64,000 bases of DNA from Chitinophaga skermanii. GTDB taxonomy: Bacteria; Bacteroidota; Bacteroidia; Chitinophagales; Chitinophagaceae. The notes under the pieces are model-generated. The model was not told the origin of the DNA. It saw only the letters and a list, made by a program, of their open reading frames with translations, and ran no database searches. Position 1 is the first letter of the stretch. Each line of letters opens with the position of its first letter. The position numbers were made by a program, and so were the translations under genes. Positions 44,926-53,784 of the stretch are shown here, piece after piece. The DNA is taken from contig NZ_QLLL01000005.1 of assembly GCF_003259335.1 (NCBI RefSeq), positions 248,001-312,000 on the forward strand, written 5' to 3'.

Positions 44926-44956
44926 AACAGGTGCAGTACATATCTCTGCACCTGTT
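44926..44956. terminator. Bidirectional stem-loop between convergent genes
   Basis: Perfect 11-bp stem AACAGGTGCAG / CTGCACCTGTT with a 9-base loop, between the replication-like gene and the small membrane gene. Confidence 0.7.
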
Positions 44957-44960
44957 TATA

Positions 44961-45128
44961 CTACCTGCTTGACAGAAAACCTACCAGTATTAAAATCAAT
45001 AATCCTGCTATAATCTGGCCTATGGTGTTCTGATCTAAATCAACAATTATTACACTTAATAGTCCCCCTAATCCCCAACAAATCAGCAGTAACAAAGGAA
45101 TGCTGAATGCTATACTTAAAATTTCCAT
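44961..45128 (-). CDS. Small membrane protein (55 residues)
   Basis: Two hydrophobic segments: MEILSIAFSIPLLLLICWGL and GQIIAGLLILILVGFLSS. It begins 11 bases after the stop of the truncated recombinase gene on the same strand. Function unknown. Confidence 0.5.
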   Translation of the reverse strand: MEILSIAFSIPLLLLICWGLGGLLSVIIVDLDQNTIGQIIAGLLILILVGFLSSR

Positions 45129-45139
45129 GAGTGCCAGAT

Positions 45140-46033
45140 TTAAAAGATTTCTGAGATTTTCTTCCTCAACAGGTTGAAATCATAAAGAGGACATTCATCA
45201 ACCAGATTCAGATACTCCTGTGTTCTTGTCAAGTTGGAGTGATCCAGTAGCTTGCTGACTACTTCAATAGGTACGCCATTATTCAGGGCCACTGTTAACC
45301 CAAAAGTTCTTCTGACCACAATAACAGTTACTTTCTTTGAGATGCCTGCTAATGCGATTATCTCAATTAAGTATTTATTAATACTGTGGCTTCTGATATA
45401 GGGTAATAGTTTTTTCTTTTCTGCTTTCTTTTGCCAGTTGTATTTTTCAAGAATTTTCAGCGCTGGTGGAAGTAATGGAATAGGGATTCTGTCCTGTAAT
45501 ATAATCCAGTGTTTGCCTTTTTTATCAACCTGAATGTTGGTTTTGGTAAGAGAAAGAATTTCTGCGTAACCTAATCCTGTAAAGCATTGGAACAGAAAAA
45601 GATTTTTTGCTATTTCCATTATCTCACTGGTTGGCTTTATTGCCATCACTCTTACCAATTTTTCCATTGTGAGGATAGTAATCTTACTTTTCCCATACTG
45701 TGTTTGATGAGTTTTAAAGGGGTTAGCATCTAACCAGTTATTTTGCACACCAAAATTGACAAATATTTTGAGGTCAATAGAATGTTGCCTTACTGTATTG
45801 GGCTGGTGATTCAGCACATTCAGAAGGTAGTTTTCAAAGTCGATAATAAATTCTGGTTGTAAGTCAGAGAGGTTTATATCCTGTTGGTTGTACTGGTATT
45901 TCACAAAACTTTCCAGCTTTTTAGCACTAAGTAGATGTTTTTTATATGGCCCAATTGCTCTGGTATTGCCAACTGCATCCTGCATTTCATTTTGGTGGAA
46001 TGCTATAAGTTCAAATAGTGTTTTATTTTCCAT
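45140..46033 (-). CDS. Short tyrosine recombinase, degenerate active site
   Basis: A 297-residue integrase-like protein with the SAM-like core-binding region (about 1-110) and catalytic domain (FTGLGYAEILSLT to LLDHSNLTRTQEYLNL). The Tyr nucleophile (EYLNL) and the His in LLDHSN are present. Box II reads VVRRTF where the sister protein has HLARHTF, so the first His is missing. The N-terminal arm-binding domain of the 407-residue neighbour is also absent. It may be an accessory recombinase or a decaying copy. It follows the larger recombinase on the same strand. Confidence 0.8.
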   Translation of the reverse strand: MENKTLFELIAFHQNEMQDAVGNTRAIGPYKKHLLSAKKLESFVKYQYNQQDINLSDLQPEFIIDFENYLLNVLNHQPNTVRQHSIDLKIFVNFGVQNNWLDANPFKTHQTQYGKSKITILTMEKLVRVMAIKPTSEIMEIAKNLFLFQCFTGLGYAEILSLTKTNIQVDKKGKHWIILQDRIPIPLLPPALKILEKYNWQKKAEKKKLLPYIRSHSINKYLIEIIALAGISKKVTVIVVRRTFGLTVALNNGVPIEVVSKLLDHSNLTRTQEYLNLVDECPLYDFNLLRKKISEIF

Positions 46034-46115
46034 GATAGTTTGATTGGTGAGGTGAGGAAATGAAAAAGCCCTACCAGTGCTTACTGATAAGGCTTTTAAT
46101 GTAGAAGTGATTACT

Positions 46116-47339
46116 TTATTTATCCAGTTGGGTTTTGTCAGACAGTATGGATTTTAACTGCTGCATATCCTGACTAATCTTCGTATCCACCACTTTAGCA
46201 TATACCTGTGTAGTTTTAAGGTTGGTATGCCCCAGAAGTTTAGATACACTCTCAATAGGCACACCATTGCTCAAAGTAATAGTCGTGGCAAAAGTGTGTC
46301 TGGCCAAATGGAAGGTGAGTTTTTTAGAGATGTCACATATATCCCCTATCTCCTTTAAATAAGCATTTATTTTCTGGTTGCTTATTATTGGAAATATCTC
46401 TGCTGCTGCATTTTCAAGATATGGCGTTAATATAGACAATGCTTTGGGGAGTAAGGGAACACTGGTTCTGACATTGGTTTTCTGTCTGAATGTATTAATC
46501 CACTTTTCACCATCCACACCAGTGACAATATTAGCAGGTTTAAGCTGACTCACATCTGCATAAGCAAGGCCAGTATAGCAGGAAAATAGAAATATATCTC
46601 TTACCCTGCATAGCCTGGCATTTGAAATGTGTTTAGCCTCTATTTTGCTCAGGTCTTCATTGGTGAGATAGCCCCTTTCTACAGCCTTTATAGAGCATTT
46701 GAAGTTCCTGAAAGGATTCACTGTAATCCAGCTATGTGCAATGGATAGATTGACTATTTTTTTGAGATGCTGGATATATTTAATTGCAGGATTATGGATG
46801 ATCTGTTCTGTTACTTTCAGGTATATTTCAAAGTTCACCACAAACTCATGGTTTAGCTCCTTCAAAAATATATCCTTTCGCTTGTAGTACTGTTGAATAT
46901 ACTTAGTAACCTTATTCTGTAGGGTTCTGTATTTTGTTAAGGTTGCCCTGCTGTTCTTTGTGCCTACATCTTTCAGTAATAAGTTATCATGATAAGTAAA
47001 TGCTTCCAGCAGTGTTTTCTTCTCAATGTCTTTCCCTGCCAGTCTTTGCTTAATAACCTCAATGGATATAGAAATTTCCTGCTCATTCAGGTTATTATGA
47101 ATTTGGAGAATTCTGGTCTTTAATGCAGCAAGGGACTTATTAATTTCCAGTGATTCAGGCTTGTTTCCTTTTACCAGGTACTTTTTCCCATCCCATGATT
47201 TTTCGTCAATAAATAAGCCTGTATTGTGATTCAGCCTTTTTCCCTCATAGCTTATTCTGGCAAATATGGGAATGATTCCTTTTGTGGTCTTTCTGGATTT
47301 GTATAAAAAGAAGCTGATAAATATTCTTGTTCCCTCCAT
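46116..47339 (-). CDS. Tyrosine recombinase (integrase)
   Basis: A 407-residue phage-type integrase of the Bacteroidota group. Order: N-terminal arm-type DNA-binding domain (about 1-100, with FARISYEGKRLNHNTGLFID), core-binding domain (about 105-205), catalytic domain with CYTGLAYADVSQL, FHLARHTFAT and LLGHTNLKTTQVYAKV (His, Arg, His, Tyr visible). The first Arg of the standard set is replaced, as is common in this group. It lies 290 bp from the tRNA-Ser 3' end and is the likely enzyme for integration and excision. Confidence 0.92.
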   Translation of the reverse strand: MEGTRIFISFFLYKSRKTTKGIIPIFARISYEGKRLNHNTGLFIDEKSWDGKKYLVKGNKPESLEINKSLAALKTRILQIHNNLNEQEISISIEVIKQRLAGKDIEKKTLLEAFTYHDNLLLKDVGTKNSRATLTKYRTLQNKVTKYIQQYYKRKDIFLKELNHEFVVNFEIYLKVTEQIIHNPAIKYIQHLKKIVNLSIAHSWITVNPFRNFKCSIKAVERGYLTNEDLSKIEAKHISNARLCRVRDIFLFSCYTGLAYADVSQLKPANIVTGVDGEKWINTFRQKTNVRTSVPLLPKALSILTPYLENAAAEIFPIISNQKINAYLKEIGDICDISKKLTFHLARHTFATTITLSNGVPIESVSKLLGHTNLKTTQVYAKVVDTKISQDMQQLKSILSDKTQLDK

Positions 47340-47595
47340 TTTTTTAAAAGGTTATAGCGCTCCTTTTTAAAGAAATGGCCTAAAGGTGTAAATATGTATT
47401 TACTTGATATAGAAGTTATTAAATGGTATTTTACTGCTACCTCGAAAAATATGTACTGCTACCTTCAGTGCTACCTCCAAACTGAATATATAGCACGATT
47501 TATAAGCAGCAGAAAATTAAAAACAGTAATACAGTAAAATGTGTGATCCTTTAAAACCCTTTGTAGTAGTGGTTTTCAACTTGTCCTAAAACAAA

Positions 47596-47625
47596 AAGCC
47601 CCCAGATCTTGCGACCTGAGGGCTT
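47596..47625 (-). terminator. Terminator of tRNA-Ser (minus strand)
   Basis: AAGCCC / GGGCTT with an inner CAG/CTG pair, followed on the minus strand by TTTTTG. It lies just after the tRNA 3' end. Confidence 0.65.
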
Positions 47626-47628
47626 AAA

Positions 47629-47660
47629 GCTTGCGGAAGAGAAGGGATTCGAACCCTTGA
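47629..47660. repeat. Right attachment repeat (attR)
   Basis: 32 bases identical to 37452-37483, located in the 3' end of the intact tRNA-Ser gene. Confidence 0.92.
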
Positions 47661-47720
47661 AACCCTTTCGAGTTTACACACTTTCCAGGCGTGCCAGTTC
47701 AACCACTCCTGCACTCTTCC
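47634..47720 (-). tRNA. tRNA-Ser (anticodon GGA)
   Basis: Complete 87-nt class II tRNA. Acceptor stem GGAAGAG / CTCTTCC with discriminator G; D arm CAG...CTG; anticodon loop CTGGAAA (anticodon GGA); long variable arm (AAACTC-GAAA-GGGTTT); T arm AAGGG-TTCGAAT-CCCTT. CCA is not encoded. Its 3' end is the integration site of the element. Confidence 0.96.
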
Positions 47721-47768
47721 AGGGTTGATTGGGGTGCAAAGATAATCGTTTTGTTTAATTATCCAAAA

Positions 47769-47788
47769 AAGCCCGGTCACCCGGGCTT
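47769..47788 (-). terminator. Terminator of the asparaginase gene
   Basis: Stem AAGCCCGG / CCGGGCTT with a 4-base loop, then TTTTTGG on the minus strand, nine bases after the asparaginase stop. Confidence 0.85.
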
Positions 47789-47796
47789 TAATTCAG

Positions 47797-48831
47797 TTAT
47801 ACTTGCTCTTCAATCGTTAATTCCCCGCGAAGAGGAACCTCAATCAAGCGCTTAATCTCGTCATGACTCAAATGCTGACCCAGCAAGAACATCAATTTGG
47901 TAGTCGCAGCTTCGAAAGTCATATCATGACCGCTTACGATACCAATATTCTGTAAGTACTGGCTGGTTTCGTATTTGCCCAATTCTACAGAGCCACCATC
48001 ACATTGGGTAATGTCTACGATGATGATACCGCGTTTAATAGCGTTTTCCAAACACTCAATAAACCAGGGTTGCGTAGTGGCATTACCGCTACCAAAAGTT
48101 TCCAAGATCACACCACGTAGGCCTTCCACGTTTAAGATGGACTCTACTACTTTGCGGGTAATACCAGGGAAAATCTTCAGTACACTGATATTGGCATCCA
48201 ACTCCTTGTGCACCTTTAATGGAGCGGTTGGAGATGGCAATACGTAATTATGTTTATGCTTAATATCGAAGCCGGCTTCTGCTAGGGCCGGGTAGTTCAT
48301 CGAGTAAAATGCTTCAAATTTCTCGGCATTATACTTCTTCGCGCGGTTACCACGGAAGAGCATAAAGTCGAAGTAAATACACACTTCTGGTACCATCACC
48401 GTGCCGTTAGAATGCTTCATAGAAGCAATTTCCATAGCAGTAATGATGTTTTCCTTGGCATCCGTTCTAATCTTACCAATCGGTAATTGGGAGCCTGTTA
48501 AAATCACGGGCTTCGATAAGTTTTCTAGCATAAAACTTAATGCGGAAGCAGTGAATGCCATCGTATCCGATCCGTGTAAAATCACGAACCCGTCGTAACG
48601 ATCATAGCGATCCTCAATAATGCCGGCTAATTCCGACCATATCTCCGGTTGCATGTCCGATGAATCGATCGGTGGATTAAATGCGTAAACGTAGAAGTCT
48701 ATTCCCATGCGGTACAGCTCGGGCAAATTGTTGCGGATCTCGTTAAAACCAATCGGTCTGAGCGCCTTCGTCTTGTCGTCGTAAATCATCCCCACGGTAC
48801 CTCCGGTGTAGATGATGAGAATTTTAGTCAT
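47797..48831 (-). CDS. ansA: L-asparaginase, cytoplasmic type I
   Basis: Hydrolyses L-asparagine to aspartate and ammonia. A 344-residue protein with both catalytic signatures: IYTGGTVGM at the N-terminus (nucleophilic Thr) and GFVILHGSDTMAFTASAL (Thr-Asp pair), plus PVILTGSQLP. There is no signal peptide, so it is the cytoplasmic type. It lies on the minus strand just outside the element and is followed by tatD. Confidence 0.93.
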   Translation of the reverse strand: MTKILIIYTGGTVGMIYDDKTKALRPIGFNEIRNNLPELYRMGIDFYVYAFNPPIDSSDMQPEIWSELAGIIEDRYDRYDGFVILHGSDTMAFTASALSFMLENLSKPVILTGSQLPIGKIRTDAKENIITAMEIASMKHSNGTVMVPEVCIYFDFMLFRGNRAKKYNAEKFEAFYSMNYPALAEAGFDIKHKHNYVLPSPTAPLKVHKELDANISVLKIFPGITRKVVESILNVEGLRGVILETFGSGNATTQPWFIECLENAIKRGIIIVDITQCDGGSVELGKYETSQYLQNIGIVSGHDMTFEAATTKLMFLLGQHLSHDEIKRLIEVPLRGELTIEEQV

Positions 48832-48873
48832 TGGCCGGTTTTAAAATGCAATGCAAAGGTATTACCTAATCAA

Positions 48874-49647
48874 TTAGAGCGTTTTGAATAATTTCCTAGC
48901 ATTGGTGGACGTTATGGCCGCTACGTCCTCAATTTTTAGATTTTTTACATCTGCGATCTTTTGAGCCACTAATGGCAAATACGCACTCTCATTGCGTTTG
49001 CCACGGTAAGGTACAGGCGCTAAGTACGGGGCATCCGTTTCTAACACAATATGCTCCATCCCAATTTCCGCTACAATAGCATCCAAACCAGCCTTCTTAA
49101 ACGTTACTACGCCGCCAATGCCCAGCTTAAAACCTCCCATGTCGATAATCTCACGGGCTTCCTCCAAAGTGCCGGAAAAACAGTGAAATACGCCTGTTAA
49201 ACGGCCATCATGGAGCTTTTTTACTATATCAATACACTCACGGGTCGATTCGCGGCTATGGATGGCGATCGGTAAATCGTGTGCTAAAGCCAGCTTAATT
49301 TGAGTTTCGAAGGCATGGTATTGCTGTTCCACGAACGTCTTATCCCAATAAAAATCCAACCCAATCTCGCCCACAGCATAAAATTTTCCCTTTTTTAACC
49401 ACTCCGCCACAATAGCCAACTCATCTTCTACGTTCTCTTTCACGTAACATGGGTGCAAACCCATCATCGGGAAACAGTTCGACGGGTAATTTTGCACTAG
49501 CTCCAACATTCCGGCAATAGATGAACTATCAATATTTGGCATGTATAATTCTTGTACACCCGCATCCAATGCTCGTTGTACCATAGCCGTCCTGTCAGTC
49601 CCGAATTCTTCCGAATACAAGTGCGTGTGGGTGTCGATAAAGTTCAT
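48874..49647 (-). CDS. TatD-family metal-dependent hydrolase
   Basis: A 257-residue TIM-barrel metallo-hydrolase. Metal-binding motifs are DTHTHLYSEEF, MGLHPCYVKE, GEIGLDFYWDK, IAIHSRES, VFHCFSG and ETDAPYLAPVPYRGK. TatD enzymes are 3'-5' DNases linked to DNA repair or degradation. Length and motifs are complete. Confidence 0.93.
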   Translation of the reverse strand: MNFIDTHTHLYSEEFGTDRTAMVQRALDAGVQELYMPNIDSSSIAGMLELVQNYPSNCFPMMGLHPCYVKENVEDELAIVAEWLKKGKFYAVGEIGLDFYWDKTFVEQQYHAFETQIKLALAHDLPIAIHSRESTRECIDIVKKLHDGRLTGVFHCFSGTLEEAREIIDMGGFKLGIGGVVTFKKAGLDAIVAEIGMEHIVLETDAPYLAPVPYRGKRNESAYLPLVAQKIADVKNLKIEDVAAITSTNARKLFKTL

Positions 49648-49757
49648 TATATATTCTTTTTTTATTATGAAATTCTTTCAATAACTTTAGTAAAAATAAC
49701 CATATGTATATGGTGACGGTACGCAAAGTTACCATTACCTGCACAAAAAATCTATCA

Positions 49758-50642
49758 ATGAAAAGCTATTTTAACACTAACAAAGTACTTACAGGTGCTG
49801 TATTAAGCGTATTCGCCGTAACTGTTTTCTTTGCTTGTAAGAAAGATGATAAACAAAATGAAGACGTTAGCGATAACGCCGTTATTGCCGTGGCTACACA
49901 GCAATCCGAAGCAGCCGACTTGTACGACGATGCTTTTGATATCGCCGTAGCTACCAATGCCAACAACCAAGGCTCTCTCGGTCGCCAAGCCGCTAACGAA
50001 ATCGAAACAGCCATCAATTCAAAAATATGGTATTGCGCCAGCGCCAGTGTTAGCATTACACCGCTCGACCTTACCACTTGGCCCAAAACAGTAAGCATCA
50101 ACTTCAATACCGGTTGTACCGATAGTAGCCGCACACGCAGCGGTAAAGTAAACATCGTACTCAGCAAACCGTTGTTGCAAACTGGTGCTACTGCTACCAT
50201 TACGTTCGAAAGCTATAAAGTAAATGGTATCAGCATTCAAGGTAAAGAGGTAATCACCAACCTCAGCGCTAACAATGCCCTCGCATATAGCATCGCCGTA
50301 ACTGGTGGTAAAATCACTTACCCCGATGGTAGCTGGGCTACATACGATGGTACCCGCACGGTTAAACAAACGGCCGGTGCCAATACATTGTTGAACTTGT
50401 TAGATGATGTATTCTCAGTAGAAGGTAGTGCCACTGTTAGCAATTCTAATAATAACAGCGCTTCCGTAGTAATTACGAAACCATTGGTGCGTAAGCTGAA
50501 TTGTGGTTATATTTCTGAAGGTACTTTGAAGATTTCTGTGCTTTCACAATTTGCTACAATCGATTATGGTAACGGCAATTGCGATAACAAAGCATTGCTT
50601 ACCTACAACAACAAAGAGAAAGAGATCATTCTCACTAAATAG
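49758..50642 (+). CDS. Hypothetical lipoprotein
   Basis: A 294-residue lipoprotein: MKSYFNTNKVLTGAVLSVFA ends soon after in FFACKKDDK, with Cys as lipidation site. The mature part is Thr/Ser/Asn-rich and beta-strand-rich, with a few Cys (WYCASAS, NTGCTDS, LNCGY, GNCDN). No family recognised; probably a surface or periplasmic beta protein. Start at 49758 fits the signal peptide better than an in-frame ATG at 49704. Confidence 0.7.
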   Translation: MKSYFNTNKVLTGAVLSVFAVTVFFACKKDDKQNEDVSDNAVIAVATQQSEAADLYDDAFDIAVATNANNQGSLGRQAANEIETAINSKIWYCASASVSITPLDLTTWPKTVSINFNTGCTDSSRTRSGKVNIVLSKPLLQTGATATITFESYKVNGISIQGKEVITNLSANNALAYSIAVTGGKITYPDGSWATYDGTRTVKQTAGANTLLNLLDDVFSVEGSATVSNSNNNSASVVITKPLVRKLNCGYISEGTLKISVLSQFATIDYGNGNCDNKALLTYNNKEKEIILTK

Positions 50643-50676
50643 ATAAACGTACTTTTTTTGCTTGCTTAAAATAGGT

Positions 50677-50704
50677 CGTCTCTACTTTGTAGAGACGGCT
50701 TTTT
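50677..50704 (+). terminator. Intrinsic terminator after the lipoprotein gene
   Basis: Nine-bp stem CGTCTCTAC / GTAGAGACG with a TTT loop, then GCTTTTTTC. Confidence 0.85.
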
Positions 50705-50721
50705 TCGTTTAATACGGCCCA

Positions 50722-51345
50722 CTAGTCAAGCTTTTCCATGCTCCAGCCTTGCTTCTTACAAAACTCAAGCACACGCGGTAAAGCATACTCCAATCTTTCA
50801 AACGCCTTTTCACTATCGTGAAACACAACAATGGAGCCTTTCTGTACCTTAAATACCACGTTCTGTACACACTGCTCGCCGGTAATGTTCGTGTCGAAAT
50901 CAGCACTTAACACATCCCACATAATAATCTTGTAGGGCGGCTTTTGTGTAGTGAGTTGCTTGATTTGAAAAGGAGAAATTCTACCATATGGTGGACGAAA
51001 TAGGTGAGAATCAATATATTTCCGGGCTTCGAAGATATTCGCTAAGTATTTGTCAGTACCTACTTTCCAGCCATTTAAGTGGTTATGGGTATGATTGCCT
51101 ACTGCATGCCCTTCATTGAGAATTTGCTGGTAAATCTCGGGGTGGTTCACCACGTTCTTCCCAATACAAAAGAAAGTGGCTTTCGCATCATATTTCTTCA
51201 ACTGCTCCAATACAAAAGGCGTAATGGTAGGGTGGGGACCATCATCAAAAGTGATATACACCTTCGGCGCCATAGGCGACAAACTCCAAGTACAACTTTT
51301 ATAAATAGCCTTTAAAAAGGACGGTGTTTTCGTAAAATAGAACAT
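50722..51345 (-). CDS. Polysaccharide deacetylase (NodB / CE4)
   Basis: A 207-residue carbohydrate deacetylase. Motifs: ITFDDGPHP (catalytic Asp and metal Asp), GNHTHNHLNGW (two metal His), LFRPPYGR, MWDVLSADFD and VVFHDSEKA. The enzyme removes N- or O-acetyl groups from glycans such as peptidoglycan or chitin oligomers. ATG at 51345 is preferred; the frame extends upstream to 51498, but this would overlap gltX on the other strand. A hydrophobic/basic N-terminus suggests possible membrane association. Confidence 0.88.
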   Translation of the reverse strand: MFYFTKTPSFLKAIYKSCTWSLSPMAPKVYITFDDGPHPTITPFVLEQLKKYDAKATFFCIGKNVVNHPEIYQQILNEGHAVGNHTHNHLNGWKVGTDKYLANIFEARKYIDSHLFRPPYGRISPFQIKQLTTQKPPYKIIMWDVLSADFDTNITGEQCVQNVVFKVQKGSIVVFHDSEKAFERLEYALPRVLEFCKKQGWSMEKLD

Positions 51346-51454
51346 ATGTGAACTTTTATAGCGCGATATCGTAAAGGTATGACGTAAAATTTTATAGTGT
51401 ATTTTTCTCTTCCCCATCTTCCTAATCAAAACATAAATTTTACCTTTGCCGTCT

Positions 51455-52987
51455 ATGGCACACAATAAAGTAAGAGTGCGCTTTGCGCCAAGTCCCACAG
51501 GCGGTTTGCACCTTGGAGGTGTGAGAACCGTGTTGTTTAACTATTTATTTGCTAAGAAACATGGCGGCGAGTTTGTGCTTCGTATTGAAGATACGGACCA
51601 AACACGTTTTGTAGCCGGTGCCGAAGAGTATATCCTCGAATGCCTTGAATGGTGCGGCTTAATAGCTGATGAAGGTCCGCATATCGGTGGCCCGTATGCG
51701 CCTTATCGCCAAAGTGAACGTAAACAATTATACCGCCAGTATGCCGAGCAATTGGTAGAAAATGGCTATGCATATTACGCTTTCGATACGCCAGATGAGT
51801 TGGAAGCAATGCGCGACCGCGAGAAAATCAATGGTAATCAAAGTCCGCAGTACAATCATCATATCCGTCATACCATGCGTAACTCGCTCACTTTAACGAA
51901 AGAAGAAGTGAACGAATTATTAGCGAATAACACGCCGCATGTAATTCGTATTAAAATGCCAACCGACACCAGTGTAACCTTCACCGATATGATTCGTGGT
52001 GAAGTTACCTTTAACTCGGGCACGGTAGACGACAAGGTATTATTGAAAGCCGACGGTATGCCTACATATCACCTTGCCGTGGTAGTAGACGATTACTTGA
52101 TGAAGATTTCGCATGCCTTCAGGGGTGAAGAATGGTTGCCTTCGGCACCGGTTCATATCTTGTTGTGGCGTTATTTGGGTTGGGAAGATGCGATGCCTGA
52201 ATGGGCGCATTTACCGCTTATTCTTAAGCCAGACGGTAATGGTAAATTGAATAAAAGAGATGGCGACCGCTTAGGTTTCCCTGTTTATGCCATGAACTGG
52301 ACCGACCCACGTAGTAATGAATTTACCCGTGGTTTCCGTGAAATGGGATTCTTGCCAGAAGCCTTTGTGAACATGTTAGCGATGTTGGGTTGGAATGATG
52401 GTACGGGACAAGAGATTTTCTCTTTTGAAGAATTATTACAAAAATTCAGCATCGAACGTGTACACAAAGCCGGTGCGAAATTCGATTTCGAGAAAGCGAA
52501 GTGGTTTAACCATCAATATATTCAGAAGAAAACGGGCGAGGAATTGGCAACATTATTTGCGCCGGTTTTAGATGAAAAAGACATCCAGGCTGATCCTGCA
52601 ACGGTGGCCGTGATTGCTAACTTGGTAAAAGATCGTTTACATTTTGTAAACGAGATTTGGGATCAAGGGTTCTTCTTCTTCCAAGCACCGACCACCTTCG
52701 ATAACGAAGCCGTGAAACCGAAATGGACCCCAGAAAAGCAAGCATTCTTCGAAGAATGGATGCAACAACTGGCTACTGTTCCTACATTCGACCTTGCTAC
52801 CATCGAAAGCAGCTTCAAAAACCTTGCTGCTGAAAAAGGTATCAAAGTGGGCGAATTACAATTGCCTTTCCGTATCATGCTAACAGGCGGCAAATTCGGC
52901 CCTGCCGTATTCGCCATTGCAGAAGTACTGGGCGCTGTTGAAACAATTGCTCGTATCAAAACAGCTTTACCTACTTTCCAAGCATAA
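51455..52987 (+). CDS. gltX: Glutamyl-tRNA synthetase
   Basis: Charges tRNA-Glu. A 510-residue class I synthetase. The HIGH-type motif is APSPTGGLHLGG near residue 12, and the KMSKS-type motif is KLNKRDGDRLGFPVYAM, typical for this family (KLSKR variants). Also RIEDTDQTR and the C-terminal anticodon-binding domain. ATG at 51455 gives the usual start; an in-frame codon at 51446 is possible. Confidence 0.97.
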   Translation: MAHNKVRVRFAPSPTGGLHLGGVRTVLFNYLFAKKHGGEFVLRIEDTDQTRFVAGAEEYILECLEWCGLIADEGPHIGGPYAPYRQSERKQLYRQYAEQLVENGYAYYAFDTPDELEAMRDREKINGNQSPQYNHHIRHTMRNSLTLTKEEVNELLANNTPHVIRIKMPTDTSVTFTDMIRGEVTFNSGTVDDKVLLKADGMPTYHLAVVVDDYLMKISHAFRGEEWLPSAPVHILLWRYLGWEDAMPEWAHLPLILKPDGNGKLNKRDGDRLGFPVYAMNWTDPRSNEFTRGFREMGFLPEAFVNMLAMLGWNDGTGQEIFSFEELLQKFSIERVHKAGAKFDFEKAKWFNHQYIQKKTGEELATLFAPVLDEKDIQADPATVAVIANLVKDRLHFVNEIWDQGFFFFQAPTTFDNEAVKPKWTPEKQAFFEEWMQQLATVPTFDLATIESSFKNLAAEKGIKVGELQLPFRIMLTGGKFGPAVFAIAEVLGAVETIARIKTALPTFQA

Positions 52988-53006
52988 GTTTTATCTACAA
53001 ATAACT

Positions 53007-53041
53007 AAAAGGCTGATTAATACATTTGATCAGCCTTTTTT
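53007..53041 (+). terminator. Intrinsic terminator after gltX
   Basis: Stem AAAAGGCTGAT / ATCAGCCTTTT with an 11-base loop and a T run. Confidence 0.85.
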
Positions 53042-53463
53042 ACGTAGCTACCTACACGAGAACCTTATGGTCTTGCCCAGGCCTAATATTTATTTACTGG
53101 TAGTATTTTCAGTATTTACACTTTCATCACTATTGCTAGTAAATATTGTTATCTAAAAACAGCTTCAATACCCTGCTCTTTAAAATCTCATTTAAGACCA
53201 TTTTTGGCCTGTTTTAGCGATGTTTTTCTGTAAGGTGAATGTTGTGTTGAAATAGTTTGTTTGTGTGTTAAAAGGGCTTTATTTCGAAAATTTGGATAGG
53301 CGAATTTTCGAGTTGGACAAAAAACACCTCTAATGTCCATGATTGCGACAAAAAATGCTGTAAAACCCGGGAAAGTCACCTTCTGGAACCCACTACCAGT
53401 AAGGGTCATGTCGACAAAATGCCGAGAAAAGGCTTACTAAGTGCTTGGAAATACTGGTAGTTT

Positions 53464-53518
53464 GTCGGTGAACAGTCGGTGGAGAGTCGGCTGAATGTCG
53501 GTTGAACCTCGACTAGCA
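53464..53518. repeat. 11-bp direct repeat array, GTCGGTGAAnn type (five units)
   Basis: Units begin at 53464, 53475, 53486, 53497 and 53508. The first four match GTCGG(T/C)(G/T)(A/G)A; the fifth begins CTCGA. Confidence 0.85.
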
Positions 53519-53539
53519 CTGGTGTTGCTTTGGTAAATA

Positions 53540-53583
53540 GTCGGTGAAATGTCGGTGAAGTGTCGGTGGAACCTCGGGTCAAA
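53540..53583. repeat. 11-bp direct repeat array, same family (four units)
   Basis: Units begin at 53540, 53551, 53562 and 53573. The first three begin GTCGGTG; the fourth begins CTCGGGT, as in the end unit of the first array. Confidence 0.85.
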
Positions 53584-53718
53584 ATCGACAAAATATCGTA
53601 GCCCTGCCGATGTTAAAATAATATTACTTGTGCCAATTTGTGCTATTTCCTGCAGTATACTGCGAAGTAGTAAAGTGCTGGAATCGAACAACATGCAAGT
53701 AGGTGCAATTGGTTTTAT

Positions 53719-53784
53719 AATATCTTCCAATGTTATCCCAATGTTCTTCCAATGTTTCCCCAATGTTATCCCAATGTTCTGGAT
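53719..53784. repeat. 11-bp direct repeat array, ATGTTATCCCA type (six units)
   Basis: Units begin at 53719 (diverged), 53730, 53741, 53752, 53763 and 53774. Consensus ATGTT(A/C/T)(T/C)(C/T)CCA; two units contain TTATCCCA, close to the DnaA-box sequence TTATCCACA. Confidence 0.85.

Larger units (their letters stand above)
37452..47660. mobile_element. Integrated element in tRNA-Ser(GGA), partly decayed
   Basis: A 10.2-kb AT-rich segment flanked by 32-bp direct repeats of the tRNA-Ser 3' end (37452-37483 and 47629-47660). Two tyrosine recombinase genes sit at the tRNA end. Other contents: a replication/polymerase-like gene, DUF3871- and DUF6934-like genes, an HNH nuclease, small proteins, and a HEPN/unknown/SecB-like cassette. 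No phage structural, conjugation or relaxase genes are visible, so it is an integrative plasmid-like or satellite element. Five genes are broken; both recombinases and the HEPN cassette are open. Confidence 0.88.

Noticed and set aside
37452-47660. Prophage
   Set aside because: No capsid, terminase, portal, tail or lysis genes are visible; only recombinases, a replication-like gene and small genes.
37452-47660. Integrative conjugative element
   Set aside because: No relaxase, coupling protein or Tra genes can be seen in 10 kb.
53464-53784. CRISPR array
   Set aside because: Units are 11 bp, head to tail, with no spacers of regular length and no cas genes nearby.
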